The notes under the pieces are model-generated. The model was not told where the DNA came from, made no database searches, and was given only the letters and a program-made list of their open reading frames with translations. From Verrucomicrobiota bacterium (lineage in GTDB: Bacteria; Verrucomicrobiota; Verrucomicrobiia; CAIQCK01), in contig JACRQF010000015.1 in assembly GCA_016222825.1 (NCBI GenBank), forward strand, positions 62,001 to 126,000: 64,000 nucleotides of DNA, given 5' to 3'. How positions within the stretch are numbered: the first letter of the stretch is position 1; each line of letters starts with the position of its first letter. The position numbers and the translations under genes are program-made. Of this stretch, positions 40,870 through 50,624 are shown piece by piece.

Positions 40870-40993
40870 CTTTCTTACCTCTTCCAAGTTCGTAAATCCT
40901 AGCTCGGCCTGAACCGCGTGGTGGCCTCTTCGACGCCATGCCGGCAACTTTATTCGATTCCACTGCCGCCGCAAAGCGTTATCATTTGTCGTC

Positions 40994-41560
40994 ATGAAAC
41001 TGATCCTCGCCAGCGCCAGTCCGCGACGAGCCGAACTGCTGAAGTCACTCGGCCTGCAGTTCGACGTCATGCCGACCGGCGTGGCGGAGCGCGACGAACA
41101 CCCGACCAGCTTTCACGACCTTGCCATCCACAACGCCCAAGCCAAGGCCCGCGACGCGGCCGCGCGGCATTCCGATGCGCTGGTCCTTGGCGCGGACACC
41201 ATCGTGGTGCTCGGCACGGAGGTCTTTGGCAAACCGCGCGACCTCGACGACGCGCGTCGCATGTTGCGGAGCCTCTCCTGCCAGCGCCACTCCGTCATCA
41301 CCGGCGTCTGTCTCGTTCACCGGGCCAAGAACAGCGAGTGCACCTTCGCCGTTGAGACACGCGTCCGGTTCCGCCCGCTGAGCGACGCTGACATCGAACA
41401 ATACCTCGGCGCCGTGGACGTGTCCGACAAGGCCGGGGCTTATGCGATTCAGGAAGGTCCGCCGATTGTCGCCGGCATCGAGGGCAGCTACTCCAACGTC
41501 ATCGGCCTGCCGCTGGAACGGCTGGCGGCGGAACTGCGCGAATTTGGCGTCCCGGCTTGA
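40994..41560 (+). CDS. maf: Maf family nucleotide pyrophosphatase
   Basis: A 188-residue protein. ILASASPRRAELLKSLG is the Maf signature; VLGADTIVVLG and GKPRDLDDARRML follow, then DVSDKAGAYAIQ and GSYSNVIGLPL. It hydrolyses dTTP/UTP or modified nucleotides as house-cleaning and in cell-division control. TATCAT ends 8 bp before the ATG with no ribosome site. It is followed, 109 bp later, by hflX on the same strand. Confidence 0.95.
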   Translation: MKLILASASPRRAELLKSLGLQFDVMPTGVAERDEHPTSFHDLAIHNAQAKARDAAARHSDALVLGADTIVVLGTEVFGKPRDLDDARRMLRSLSCQRHSVITGVCLVHRAKNSECTFAVETRVRFRPLSDADIEQYLGAVDVSDKAGAYAIQEGPPIVAGIEGSYSNVIGLPLERLAAELREFGVPA

Positions 41561-41669
41561 GCGGCATTGACCTCGCACAGCCGCAACGGTAGGTTTTTCC
41601 GGCAGGAGACACACGACGACGAGAAAACTGATTGATACAACGACGCAGCTTCAGGAACGCGTCCTGCTG

Positions 41670-42926
41670 GTGGAGTTGGAACGCCATGGCCGGGACCGCT
41701 GGCAGGCGTCCGACAGCCTCGACGAACTGGCCGAACTGGCCCGCTCGGCCGGCGCGGTGATTGTGGATCGCGCCACTCAGAAGCTCGCCGACCCTACTCC
41801 GGCGCATTTCATTGGCCGCGGCAAGGCGGAGGAACTGGCCGCGAAATACGTCAGCGGCGTTTCCGATGCGGAGCGCGTCACGTCGGTCGTTTTCGACGAT
41901 GATCTTTCACCCGCACAGGCGGGCAACTTGCAGGAAATTTTCGGCTGCAAAGTTCTCGACCGCACCGAACTGATCCTCGACATCTTCGCCCAGCGCGCGC
42001 GCACCCGCGAGGGCAAGCTCCAGATCGAGCTGGCGCAACTTCAATACATGCTCCCGCGCCTGACGCGGCTCTGGACCCACCTCTCGCGCCAATACGGCGG
42101 CATCGGCTCGCGTGGTCCCGGCGAAACGCAGTTGGAAGTGGACCGCCGCCGCATTGAGGAGCGCATCCGCCGCCTCCGCGCCGAGATCGCCGAGGTCCGC
42201 AAACATCGCGCCGTCATGCGCAGCGGCCGGCGCCGCCACGAGTGGCCCATTGTCGCCATCATCGGCTACACCAACGCCGGCAAAAGCACATTGCTGAACG
42301 CGCTCACCGACGCCCACGTCGCCGCCGAGAACAAACTTTTCGCCACGCTCGACCCCACGACACGCCGGCTGCGGCTCGCCAACAACCGCAACGTTCTGCT
42401 CACCGACACCGTCGGCTTTCTACGCCGTCTGCCGCATCATCTGGTGGACAGCTTCTACGCCACGCTTGACGAGGTCGTCGAGGCCGACGTGCTTATCCAC
42501 GTCGTGGACGCCAGCCATCCGCAGGTGTTCGACCAGATCGCCGCCGTCAACCAGGTGCTTCAGGAACTGAAGGCCGGGGAGAAATCCACCGTGACCGCGC
42601 TGAACAAGACCGACCGCGTCGAGAACAGCACGCTGCTCGACCGACTGAGCCGCGAGACGCCCAACGCGGTCGCCATCAGCGCGCTGAAGAAAACCGGCTT
42701 CGACGTGCTTCTGAGCGAGTTGAGCATCCAGCTCACGCCGAAGCACGAGTTTGTGCGGCTCGCCATTCCCACCCATCAGACCGCGCTGGTTGCGCGAGTC
42801 CATCGCGACGGCCAGGTGTTGCAGAAGAAGTTCGTGGACGGTTGCTGCGAACTCGACGCGAAGGTCCCGCCGAGCATGTTGGCCGAACTTCAGCCCTACC
42901 GACGCGACGACGGCGCGGGCCGGTAG
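41670..42926 (+). CDS. hflX: Ribosome-associated GTPase HflX
   Basis: 418 residues from a GTG at 41670. The HflX N-terminal domain (FIGRGKAEELA, VFDDDLSPAQAGNL, RTREGKLQIELAQLQY) precedes the GTPase domain with G1 GYTNAGKST, G3 DTVGF and G4 NKTD. It splits or rescues stalled ribosomes. The frame is open upstream to 41571 and homology continues there (RVLLVELE), but no ATG, GTG or TTG occurs in it; an AGGAG at 41604-41608 points to a start a little upstream of the GTG, perhaps a rare codon such as CTG 41628 or ATT 41631. The exact start is therefore uncertain. Confidence 0.92.
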   Translation: MELERHGRDRWQASDSLDELAELARSAGAVIVDRATQKLADPTPAHFIGRGKAEELAAKYVSGVSDAERVTSVVFDDDLSPAQAGNLQEIFGCKVLDRTELILDIFAQRARTREGKLQIELAQLQYMLPRLTRLWTHLSRQYGGIGSRGPGETQLEVDRRRIEERIRRLRAEIAEVRKHRAVMRSGRRRHEWPIVAIIGYTNAGKSTLLNALTDAHVAAENKLFATLDPTTRRLRLANNRNVLLTDTVGFLRRLPHHLVDSFYATLDEVVEADVLIHVVDASHPQVFDQIAAVNQVLQELKAGEKSTVTALNKTDRVENSTLLDRLSRETPNAVAISALKKTGFDVLLSELSIQLTPKHEFVRLAIPTHQTALVARVHRDGQVLQKKFVDGCCELDAKVPPSMLAELQPYRRDDGAGR

Positions 42927-42936
42927 TTTCGGCGGG

Positions 42937-45249
42937 TCACCGCGGCACTATCTCAAAGGGAATGGGCGGCAGCGCGGTTATTCCGGCCGGCGCGCCGAAG
43001 GTGAGGCTGCCTTTCTGGCCGGACTTCGCCTTCGGGTCGCACTGGAGCACGATCTCGCCGCCGTCGCGTGAGGGCGAGAGGTTCTTGAGAGTGACGCCCT
43101 CCGGCGCGCCGCGCAGTTCGAATCGGGGCTTGCCTGAGAAAGCGAAGGCGGGCGCGGCGAAACGCACGCGCGCCGTGCCGCCGACGGGAATCTTCACGGG
43201 CAAGTTGCCGAGGATTTTCGGCGGCCCGGCGATCTTGTAGCTGCCGGTCATCGCCAGTTTCAGTTCGCTGGCGGGAACGAGATGGCGGTATTCGAACGCC
43301 TGCATCATGTCTTCCGCGGGCAGCGCCGGATGGGAGACCCCGCGGCCCTGGATCGTCGCGCGGCCTTCGAGCTTGAGGACGGTGGGCAGCGATTCAATCG
43401 CCGGCTGGACGGTGAGCGTCAACCGCGCCACAGCTTGCGTGGCGGGGACAGTGGCGGCGCCAAGCGCGAATCCCGCCGGCATGTCCTTCAGCGAAAGCGC
43501 GATGTCGCCGGCGAAACCGTCTTTGCGCAACGCATACACGGTGATCGGAACAGGCCGGCCGGCGCGCGCGCTCACGCTGGCCGGCACGATGCGCAAATCG
43601 AAATCCGGCCGCGGCGCGCTCACGCGCAGGCGATAGGCGTGCTCCGGGCCGCCCTTGTGCTGCGCGTCGTTGAGGTGGAGGAAATAGACGCCGTTGGCGG
43701 GCAGCGTGGCTTGCAGATACGAGTCGGCTTGGTGCGTCGTCAGTCCCGCGCCCTTGTCCGCGTGATCGTCGTTGAACGCGATCTGGTTGCCGGAGGCGTC
43801 GGTCAGTTTGAGCGCGGAGTCCAGTGGTGAGTTCAGCCGGCGAGCCATGACTTCAGCGACGACCTGATCCCCGGCGCGGCCCTCGAAGCAGAATACATCG
43901 GTGTCCTCGGCCGACTCGATGCGGCCGTTGAGGATGACAGGGAGCGTGATGCGCCGCGCGGTTTCCGGCGTGTTGTTGGGTTCCTCCTCCAGACGCTCCG
44001 GCAGCGTGTCCACGGCGAACGGCATGAAGTTGGAGATGTGCCCGTCCTTGCGCACGGCAAGCTGGTGAATGCCCGGCGACTTCTCTTTGCCGTCCACGAC
44101 GAGCTTGGAATCGGGCAGGTTCCAGCCCATCACTTCGACGGCGGTCTGCGCGCCGGCGGGGCCGCCGAGCGGGAAGATACCTGTCACGAACGGCAACGCG
44201 CCGACGGTGATGCGATAGACAAAATCCTCACGGCCGCGGTAGAGCGAGTCCTTGATCGCAATGACGTATTCGCCGTCGTCGGGAATCTCAAAGTGAAGCA
44301 CCGGGTCAGGATTGAAACGGAACGAGTCGGCGTAGGCCAGTTCCTTGCCGGCTGCGTTACGGAGCGAGAGCGTGGCCTGAAACCAGCCGGGCACGGCATC
44401 GGAGATGTAGGGGATGAGTTGCCGCGCGCTGACGGCAATGACGAGGCGCTGGCCCTTTTTGGCCGCGAACCGGTAGCGGTTGACCTCGCCGGGCAGAACC
44501 TGACCGTTGATGGTCGCGGGCAACGTGACGGTCATCTCCGTCTTGGGATTGCTGGTCTGCGGTCGCTCGCTGGATTTCTCGATGACGCTCTTGGCCACCG
44601 TGACCGTCTCCGAGGCGACTTCGGAAAACTCCGTCACCTGGCCGACGTGAAACGCGAGCGGATTGGACATGCCCGACGGGCCGGCGACCCTGATCTCGCG
44701 CGGGCCGGGTTCGGCGTCGGCCGCCAACGTCACCTGCGCGACGAGGATGTCCGCCAGCGCGGGCGTGGGAGCTTTTCGGATGGCGCCGGCCGGCTTCCGG
44801 ACGAGCGCGGCGAGCTTTTGCTTCGTCTCCGACAACAACTTTCCATCTTCGGGTGTCCACGCAGTGCCAGTCGGCGCGTTTGCGGCAGGTTGCGGCTTTT
44901 CCTTTCCGCCGCGCGGCTTGGCGGGCTTTCCGGCTTGGGACGCGGCCAGCCGTTTCGCCTCCAGCGCCTCCACCTTTGCCTTCAGTTCCAGATACTCGCG
45001 GAACTCTTGCGGCGTCAGCGGCCGGGCGCGTTCGAGCATGAGGGCCTGGACGCCGCTGCTGGAGACGAACACCTCCTTGAGATCCTTCAGCCTCTGGCCG
45101 CCGATGACGACCTGAAAGGTCGTGCCCTGCTGGCCGCCGGCGGGATAGACGTAGCCGATCCGCGGGGCGGGTTGCTGTGCGCGAAGGGCTGGCGTCATCG
45201 CCAGGGAAACTGCCAGCCCAAGAATCATCTGCCATCGAATCAGGCTCAT
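42937..45249 (-). CDS. Exported PPC-domain (pre-peptidase C-like) multi-sandwich protein
   Basis: A 770-residue protein with a signal peptide (MILGLAVSLAMTPALRAQQ). N-terminal 30-170: an IPT-like start, YVYPAGGQQGTTFQVVIGG, interrupted by a Lys/Ala/Pro linker. Two PPC-type domains follow: ATINGQVLPGEVNRYRF...DDGEYVIAIKD and PVILNGRIESAEDTDVFCF...NGVYFLHLND, then C-terminal sandwiches. No peptidase or other catalytic domain is present. Large PPC proteins of this type are typical of Planctomycetes and Verrucomicrobia and probably mediate binding at the cell surface. It converges with hflX, 10 bp between stops. Confidence 0.87.
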   Translation of the reverse strand: MSLIRWQMILGLAVSLAMTPALRAQQPAPRIGYVYPAGGQQGTTFQVVIGGQRLKDLKEVFVSSSGVQALMLERARPLTPQEFREYLELKAKVEALEAKRLAASQAGKPAKPRGGKEKPQPAANAPTGTAWTPEDGKLLSETKQKLAALVRKPAGAIRKAPTPALADILVAQVTLAADAEPGPREIRVAGPSGMSNPLAFHVGQVTEFSEVASETVTVAKSVIEKSSERPQTSNPKTEMTVTLPATINGQVLPGEVNRYRFAAKKGQRLVIAVSARQLIPYISDAVPGWFQATLSLRNAAGKELAYADSFRFNPDPVLHFEIPDDGEYVIAIKDSLYRGREDFVYRITVGALPFVTGIFPLGGPAGAQTAVEVMGWNLPDSKLVVDGKEKSPGIHQLAVRKDGHISNFMPFAVDTLPERLEEEPNNTPETARRITLPVILNGRIESAEDTDVFCFEGRAGDQVVAEVMARRLNSPLDSALKLTDASGNQIAFNDDHADKGAGLTTHQADSYLQATLPANGVYFLHLNDAQHKGGPEHAYRLRVSAPRPDFDLRIVPASVSARAGRPVPITVYALRKDGFAGDIALSLKDMPAGFALGAATVPATQAVARLTLTVQPAIESLPTVLKLEGRATIQGRGVSHPALPAEDMMQAFEYRHLVPASELKLAMTGSYKIAGPPKILGNLPVKIPVGGTARVRFAAPAFAFSGKPRFELRGAPEGVTLKNLSPSRDGGEIVLQCDPKAKSGQKGSLTFGAPAGITALPPIPFEIVPR

Positions 45250-45425
45250 AGAACGTTTCGTGGATTAAGCGAGCGGTTGCATTTCAGCACGAATGAAACG
45301 CCGATACAACCCCGGCGTTTCGCGGGCGGCGGCAGCGGCATGAGGAGCGTTGCCGGAGCCTCGCTGTTTTACGTGGTGGCAAGCGTGCGGACTTTCTCCT
45401 ATAGTTTTCACAAGTCGGCACCACT

Positions 45426-46088
45426 ATGAAATCACCGGAAACCTTCTTGAACATCGGCTGCGGCCCCAACGGCCTGAATCACTGGCTGAACTTTGACTGG
45501 GGCATCCTGCCGCTGTTGTCGAAGTTCCCCGGCGTGCGGCGGTGTCTGATCCGGCTCGGCGCGCTGCCGCAAGGCTACGATCTGGCGTGGCCCGGCTTGA
45601 AACTTGTGGATATCCGCAAACGGTTTCCGCTGCCGGACGGCGCGGTGAAGTTCATTTATTGCTCGCACGTGATCGAGCATTTCGAGCGGTGGGAGGCGCT
45701 GCACATCCTGCGGGAATGTTGCCGCTGTTTGCGCGATGACGGCGCGCTGAGGCTGGTCGTGCCGGACATCCCGAAGATGATCGCGTGTTACCAACAGGCC
45801 GCCGCGGCGGCGCAGCCGGACGCCAGGCCCGCGCGGGATTTGTGCCGGCTCTGGTGGGGATTCGACAAGGACATCGAGCCGGGGAGCTTCGTAGGCAGGT
45901 TCTCCCGGCGGTTCATCCGGGACCATGCGTGGAACTACGACCGGCAGGAACTGGAACTGCTGGTCAAGGAGGTGGGTTTCCGCGCGATGACGGTCTGCGA
46001 TTTCAGGAAAGGCACTGTGCCCGATCTGGACAAGCTGGATTTGGAAGGACACAAGTCACACAGCATCTACGCTGAAGTTGTGAAATGA
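45426..46088 (+). CDS. SAM-dependent methyltransferase
   Basis: A 220-residue protein. FLNIGCGPNGLNHWLNFDW is the SAM-binding loop; FPLPDGAVKFIYCSHVIEHF and CLRDDGALRLVVPDIPKM are the following class I motifs, as in methyltransferases linked to surface glycan synthesis. A TATAGT hexamer lies 20 bp before the ATG. It is followed by a GH116 gene 31 bp later on the same strand, but the products act in different places (cytoplasm and outside). Confidence 0.87.
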   Translation: MKSPETFLNIGCGPNGLNHWLNFDWGILPLLSKFPGVRRCLIRLGALPQGYDLAWPGLKLVDIRKRFPLPDGAVKFIYCSHVIEHFERWEALHILRECCRCLRDDGALRLVVPDIPKMIACYQQAAAAAQPDARPARDLCRLWWGFDKDIEPGSFVGRFSRRFIRDHAWNYDRQELELLVKEVGFRAMTVCDFRKGTVPDLDKLDLEGHKSHSIYAEVVK

Positions 46089-46119
46089 TTCGCGGCCAAC
46101 CCACGCATTTGGATTCATC

Positions 46120-49011
46120 ATGCACATCATCGTTCGACTGATTGCTGTCGCCGCGTGCCTGGCGCTGCCGGCGTGTCCGGCGGGCGCGCAGCCAAACCAG
46201 GGCCTTGACGAAGCCACCGGCATCGTCCACAACGGCCAATGGCAGAACGGCGTGCCGCTCGGCGCGATGGGCTGCGGCAAGTTTGACGTGCTGCCCAGCG
46301 GCTGGTTCTCGCGCTTCAGCATCAACCACAACTGGGACGAGCCACTGTGGGACCATCCGTGGCGGCCGTCGCGCGCGACGTTCTTCGCCATCCGCGCGGC
46401 CAAGCCGGATGCGGCGGCAGCCACGCGCTGGCTGCGGTTCGGTTTCCGTGAGCAGGAACTGCCGAGCGTCACGCAGGTGGCGCACGTTGCCTATCGCGGG
46501 CAGATACCGTTCGTAGATGCCAGGTTTGAGGACGCGGCGCTGCCGGTGGACGTATCGCTGCACGCGTGGTCGGCGCTGGTGCCGCACAACGCGAAGGACT
46601 CCAGCCTGCCGGTGGCGTTCTTCGAGTTCACGCTGAGCAACACCAACGCCCAACCGGTGGAAGCCTCGCTGCTGTTCTCGCTGGAGCACTTCATCGGCTG
46701 CGGCGGTTATCAGGTCCACGGCGACCACAAGCAATGGCGCGAGCAGGAAGGCAACCGCGTCGAGCCGGCGGCGGTGAAGGACTCGCCGCTGACCGGGCTG
46801 CGGCTGTTCTCCACCAAACAGTTCGCCGGCATGAAGCTGAACTCCAGCGGCGAATACTGGCTGCTCAGCGACGGCCCGACCACCGCGCGCGGCTGGGACG
46901 CCGCCAGTGATGGTCAGGAGTTGGTGGCAGGTTTCTCAACGACTGGGGAACTGGAGCGCGCGGAAAGTCCAAAATCGCCTTCCACCGCCGGCGCCATCTG
47001 CCGAAAGGTGACGGTGCCCGCTGGCGGCAAGCAGAAGGTTCTTTTCGCCTTCGTCTGGTGGATGCCGCGCCACGTCACGATGGACGGCAAGGACCACGGC
47101 CATTACTACTTGCGCGACTTCCAGAACCCGCAGGCGCTGGCAGCCTACGCGTTTGCACAACGCGAGCGCCTGCATCGCGAGACGGCGGCGCTGGGCAAGC
47201 TCGTGACCGATTCCAGCCTGCCGGCTTGGTTGCAGCGGTTGATTCTCAACTCGACGCATCCGGTCTTCGTCAACACGCTGTTGACGCGCGACGGCGAGTT
47301 TTCGGTGCATGAGGACCCGTCGTGGATGGAGGGCGCGCTCGGCACGATGGACCAGCGCACAGTGGCGCACGTGTTTGTCGGCACGTTCTTCCCGGAACTG
47401 GCGCGCAGTGAGATGGAACTGTTCAGCCGATGCCAGCAGGTCAGTGGCGAGGTCACGCACTTCTGCGGCAACATCTACCAGATCATCGGCGACCCGCGCG
47501 TGTTCTACGGCATCACCCGTTGGCCGGATTTGTCGGCGGTCTATATCTGGCAGGTGCTCAAGCATTACCGCTGGACCGGCGACCGTGCGTTTCTGGACCA
47601 GTCGTGGCCGGGCATCAAGCGCGCGCTGGACTGGATGGTGACGACCGACCGCGACGGCGACGGCATCCCGGAGGGCGGCACCACCTTCGACGCGGGCGTG
47701 CAATACGCCGGCGGGTTTGTGTTCACCGCGAGCGTCTATGGCGCTGCGCTGCTCAGCGCGATGGAGATCGCCACCGTCGAAGGTGACGCCGCCACGCGCG
47801 CCGCATGCGCTCAACGGCTGGAGAAACTGCGCGCCACAATGCGGCAGCGGCTCTGGACGGGCCAGTCTTTTGCCAAGTGTTACCTGCCCGACCGCGGCAT
47901 GGTGGTGCCGACGCTGTTCACGGCGCAACTGGCGGGCGACTGGCTGACGCGCGCGGTCGGCCTGCCCGGCGTGGTGTCGGCGGCAGAGGCGCAATCGAGC
48001 CTGGAGAGTCTGCTCAAAGTCAACGGCCGCTCCAGCCCGTGGGTGTTCGCCGACGAGTTCATGCCCGACGGCAGCGCGCACAACGACACCTGCTGGTTCA
48101 CCTACCAAGCCACCTACTTCGCCGGCTTGGCGATGGCGGAAGGCTGGGCCGACGACGCGATGGAGGTGGCCTGGCGGATTTACGAGGGCATCTTCCACTA
48201 CTACAAAATCCCCTGGGGCATGTATATCAACATCAGCCCAACCCTGAAAGACCCGCCGCAAGGCGGCGCCAGCTACATGAGCCTGATGGCTACCTGGTGG
48301 TGGCTGCATCAACTCGCCGGCGCAAGCCTCGATGTGCCCGGCCAGACGCTCTGGCTCTCGCCGCGCCCTCCCAGCTCGCTTGGCGAACTGCACATGCCGC
48401 TGTTCTTCCCGCGCGTCTGGTTCTGGCTCGACTACGCGCCGGCGAAAAACATCTTCCGGCTCAAAGTGCTGCGCAAGTTCGGCGAGACGGTGGTGTTCAA
48501 ACGCGTCGGCGGCGACCCCAACGCCGAAGCGGTTCAGTTGGCAGCGCCGTTTGCGGCCGAGCCGGACGCCGTGCTGGACCTCGCATCGTTGCACGGCAAG
48601 CTCGTGACCGTGACGCCTCGCCCGGCGATCGTCGAGCATCGGACCTTCTCCTATCATCGCGAGGGACTGCCGACGCTGCCGTGGACCGCCATTGGTTCGG
48701 ACGCCAACTCGGGTTTCCACGCCGAGGCCGCCTACGACGGTTTCGCGCAAACCCGCTGGGAGTCCTCGACGCCCGTTTCGCCCGACCTCTGGTGGCAGCT
48801 CGATATGGGCGCGCCGCAGGATTTCAAAACTGTGGAGGCCGTCACCTCGCCGCCGGGCCTGACCATCGAGCTGTCCGCGGACGGCAAGCAGTGGCAGTTG
48901 ATGGACGCGACCGTCGCCCGGCACCGGGCGCGCTACCTGCGGCTGCGGCCCGCCCCGCAAGCTCCCACCAAAGACCCGTGGCGCGTGATCGAGGTGACCG
49001 TGCGGCCCTAA
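46120..49011 (+). CDS. Exported GH116 family glycosidase with C-terminal discoidin-like domain
   Basis: A 963-residue protein. Signal peptide: HIIVRLIAVAACLALPACPAGAQ. N-terminal sandwich (30-330): NGVPLGAMGCGKFDVLPSG, FSINHNWDEP. Catalytic (alpha/alpha)6 barrel about 350-790: MEGALGTMDQR with Glu404 as candidate nucleophile and GGTTFDAGVQY with Asp524 as candidate acid/base; the 120-residue spacing is close to that of known GH116 enzymes. The C-terminal 100 residues (GSDANSGFHAEAAYDGF, RWESSTPVSPDLWWQLDMG) form a discoidin/F5-8C-like domain for sugar binding. GH116 includes beta-glucosidases, beta-xylosidases and glucosylceramidases. Specificity is unknown. Confidence 0.9.
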   Translation: MHIIVRLIAVAACLALPACPAGAQPNQGLDEATGIVHNGQWQNGVPLGAMGCGKFDVLPSGWFSRFSINHNWDEPLWDHPWRPSRATFFAIRAAKPDAAAATRWLRFGFREQELPSVTQVAHVAYRGQIPFVDARFEDAALPVDVSLHAWSALVPHNAKDSSLPVAFFEFTLSNTNAQPVEASLLFSLEHFIGCGGYQVHGDHKQWREQEGNRVEPAAVKDSPLTGLRLFSTKQFAGMKLNSSGEYWLLSDGPTTARGWDAASDGQELVAGFSTTGELERAESPKSPSTAGAICRKVTVPAGGKQKVLFAFVWWMPRHVTMDGKDHGHYYLRDFQNPQALAAYAFAQRERLHRETAALGKLVTDSSLPAWLQRLILNSTHPVFVNTLLTRDGEFSVHEDPSWMEGALGTMDQRTVAHVFVGTFFPELARSEMELFSRCQQVSGEVTHFCGNIYQIIGDPRVFYGITRWPDLSAVYIWQVLKHYRWTGDRAFLDQSWPGIKRALDWMVTTDRDGDGIPEGGTTFDAGVQYAGGFVFTASVYGAALLSAMEIATVEGDAATRAACAQRLEKLRATMRQRLWTGQSFAKCYLPDRGMVVPTLFTAQLAGDWLTRAVGLPGVVSAAEAQSSLESLLKVNGRSSPWVFADEFMPDGSAHNDTCWFTYQATYFAGLAMAEGWADDAMEVAWRIYEGIFHYYKIPWGMYINISPTLKDPPQGGASYMSLMATWWWLHQLAGASLDVPGQTLWLSPRPPSSLGELHMPLFFPRVWFWLDYAPAKNIFRLKVLRKFGETVVFKRVGGDPNAEAVQLAAPFAAEPDAVLDLASLHGKLVTVTPRPAIVEHRTFSYHREGLPTLPWTAIGSDANSGFHAEAAYDGFAQTRWESSTPVSPDLWWQLDMGAPQDFKTVEAVTSPPGLTIELSADGKQWQLMDATVARHRARYLRLRPAPQAPTKDPWRVIEVTVRP

Positions 49012-49022
49012 AATCCCGGCGG

Positions 49023-50624
49023 CTAATCTTCCTTCATCTGCAAGGCCAGATGACGCCGCAGTGATTCGCGGTTCTTCGCGTCGTAGAACTCCACCGGGTT
49101 GTAGTCGTCGGTCAGCACGACGCCATTGTCGAGGTTCACGGCGAAGAGGCTGCTGAAGGCCTTCGCCACCAACCGGCGCGAGTTCGGATGCACCCGCTCC
49201 ATGTCGGGCTTCTGCCGCAACGCCAGCGTCTCTTGGTCCGACGCCACCATGAAGGTGTTGCCGTTGCCGGCTTGATGAACGCGCACGCTCTTGAAGACCG
49301 CGCCCAGCGTCCGGGCCATCGAGGCGGTGAAAAAGTCGCTCTCGCCGCTGGTCGCGCCGAACATGTTGATCACCAGCGTGCCGTCGGCCCGGAGCAGCCG
49401 GCGCATCGCGGCGAAGGCTTCGCGCGTGAAGAGATGCGACGGCGACGAGTCTCCCAGGAACGCGTCGAGGATGATGGTGTCGTATTGCTTCTTGCAGCGG
49501 CTGACAAAGTAGCGGCCGTCGCCGAAGTGGATGTTGAGCTTCTGCGGCTCCAGGTCGAAATACTTTACCCCCACCGGCAGCACGGCGGGATTGATCTCCA
49601 CCACGTCCACGCGCGCGCCGTCGCGGGCAAGTTCGCTCGGCACGATGCCGACGCCCATGCCGATGCACAACGCGTCGGCGATCTTCGGCGTGTAGGCGCG
49701 CGCGAGACCATGCAGCATGTAGGTATACATCGAAACGCTCTTGCGCTCCTGCGGGTCGTAGGAGTTCTGGTTCAGGAAGTCGTTCAGGTAGCTGCGCCGC
49801 ACCGGCTCCTCGTCCCATTCCACGACTTGGAGCTGGCCGAAGTTCGAGTTGGCCCGATACAACTCCCGGATGCCGTCGTTGTGCAGACGGTCCCGCTGGA
49901 CGCCCGCGTAGCCGGTGCCCGCGCCGATGGCCACGGTCAGCAGGATGGGCGCGAGCTTGGAAACCTTCCGGGCCGGGCCGGCGAAGTAGCCCACAGCCAC
50001 CGCCATCAACGCCAGTGCCGTCAGATACATGGTCATCGAGTTCGGCAGGAACGGAATGAGCACGTAACCGATCAGGACGGTGCCCACGACGCTTCCCGCG
50101 GTGCTGATGGCCGTGAGCCGGCCGACGTTGCCTCCGACGGTGTCCACCGAGCCGGTCAACATGCGGACGAAGAACGGTCCGACCATCGCCAGCAGCCCCA
50201 GCGGCACGAAAAACAAGAACGCCGATGCCAGCAGCGATCCCGCGGCCAGTTCAAACTCCAGGCATCCATACGCCACCGGCTCGCAGACCAACACCGACAC
50301 GCACAGATAAAGGGCGGCGGCTGCGATGGCGCCGTAGAGCCGGCCGAGTTGCGGCGAGCGGTCCACCCAACGACCTCCGATGTAGTAGCCGCAAGCCAGC
50401 GCGACGAGCGTCACCGCGATCTGCGCCGTCCAGACGAAGTGCGACGTGCCGAGATAAGGCGCGAGCATCTTCGCGCCGAGGATTTCCACGATCATGATCG
50501 CCGCGCCGGTGACCGCAGCCGTCACATACAAATAGCGGCGCAGGCCGGCGGTGAGCGGGATGTTTGCAGGAGCAACAGGTCGTTTTGGTTTCACAGGGGT
50601 TTTCTTATGCCTTTTTTGAGCCAA
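49023..50624 (-). CDS. Membrane protein fused to spermidine-synthase-like domain
   Basis: 533 residues from TTG 50624; GTG 50594, just after the upstream stop, is equally plausible. A basic cytoplasmic N-terminus leads into about seven membrane helices (residues 30-240, with IMIVEILGAKMLAPYLG, typical of the MFS-like partner). The C-terminal 290 residues form a Rossmann fold: CIGMGVGIVPSELARDGARVDVVEINP, DGRYFVSR, and DTIILDAFLGDSSPSHLFT, as in spermidine synthases. Whether it makes polyamines is unproven; many fused homologues lack key aminopropyltransferase residues. It overlaps the preceding gene by 20 bp if TTG is used. Confidence 0.88.
   Translation of the reverse strand: MAQKRHKKTPVKPKRPVAPANIPLTAGLRRYLYVTAAVTGAAIMIVEILGAKMLAPYLGTSHFVWTAQIAVTLVALACGYYIGGRWVDRSPQLGRLYGAIAAAALYLCVSVLVCEPVAYGCLEFELAAGSLLASAFLFFVPLGLLAMVGPFFVRMLTGSVDTVGGNVGRLTAISTAGSVVGTVLIGYVLIPFLPNSMTMYLTALALMAVAVGYFAGPARKVSKLAPILLTVAIGAGTGYAGVQRDRLHNDGIRELYRANSNFGQLQVVEWDEEPVRRSYLNDFLNQNSYDPQERKSVSMYTYMLHGLARAYTPKIADALCIGMGVGIVPSELARDGARVDVVEINPAVLPVGVKYFDLEPQKLNIHFGDGRYFVSRCKKQYDTIILDAFLGDSSPSHLFTREAFAAMRRLLRADGTLVINMFGATSGESDFFTASMARTLGAVFKSVRVHQAGNGNTFMVASDQETLALRQKPDMERVHPNSRRLVAKAFSSLFAVNLDNGVVLTDDYNPVEFYDAKNRESLRRHLALQMKED

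Noticed and set aside
46936..49818. Very long minus-strand frame (about 960 codons) opposite GH116
   Set aside because: Overlaps GH116 and the convergent gene; low-complexity Arg/Ala composition, no motif.
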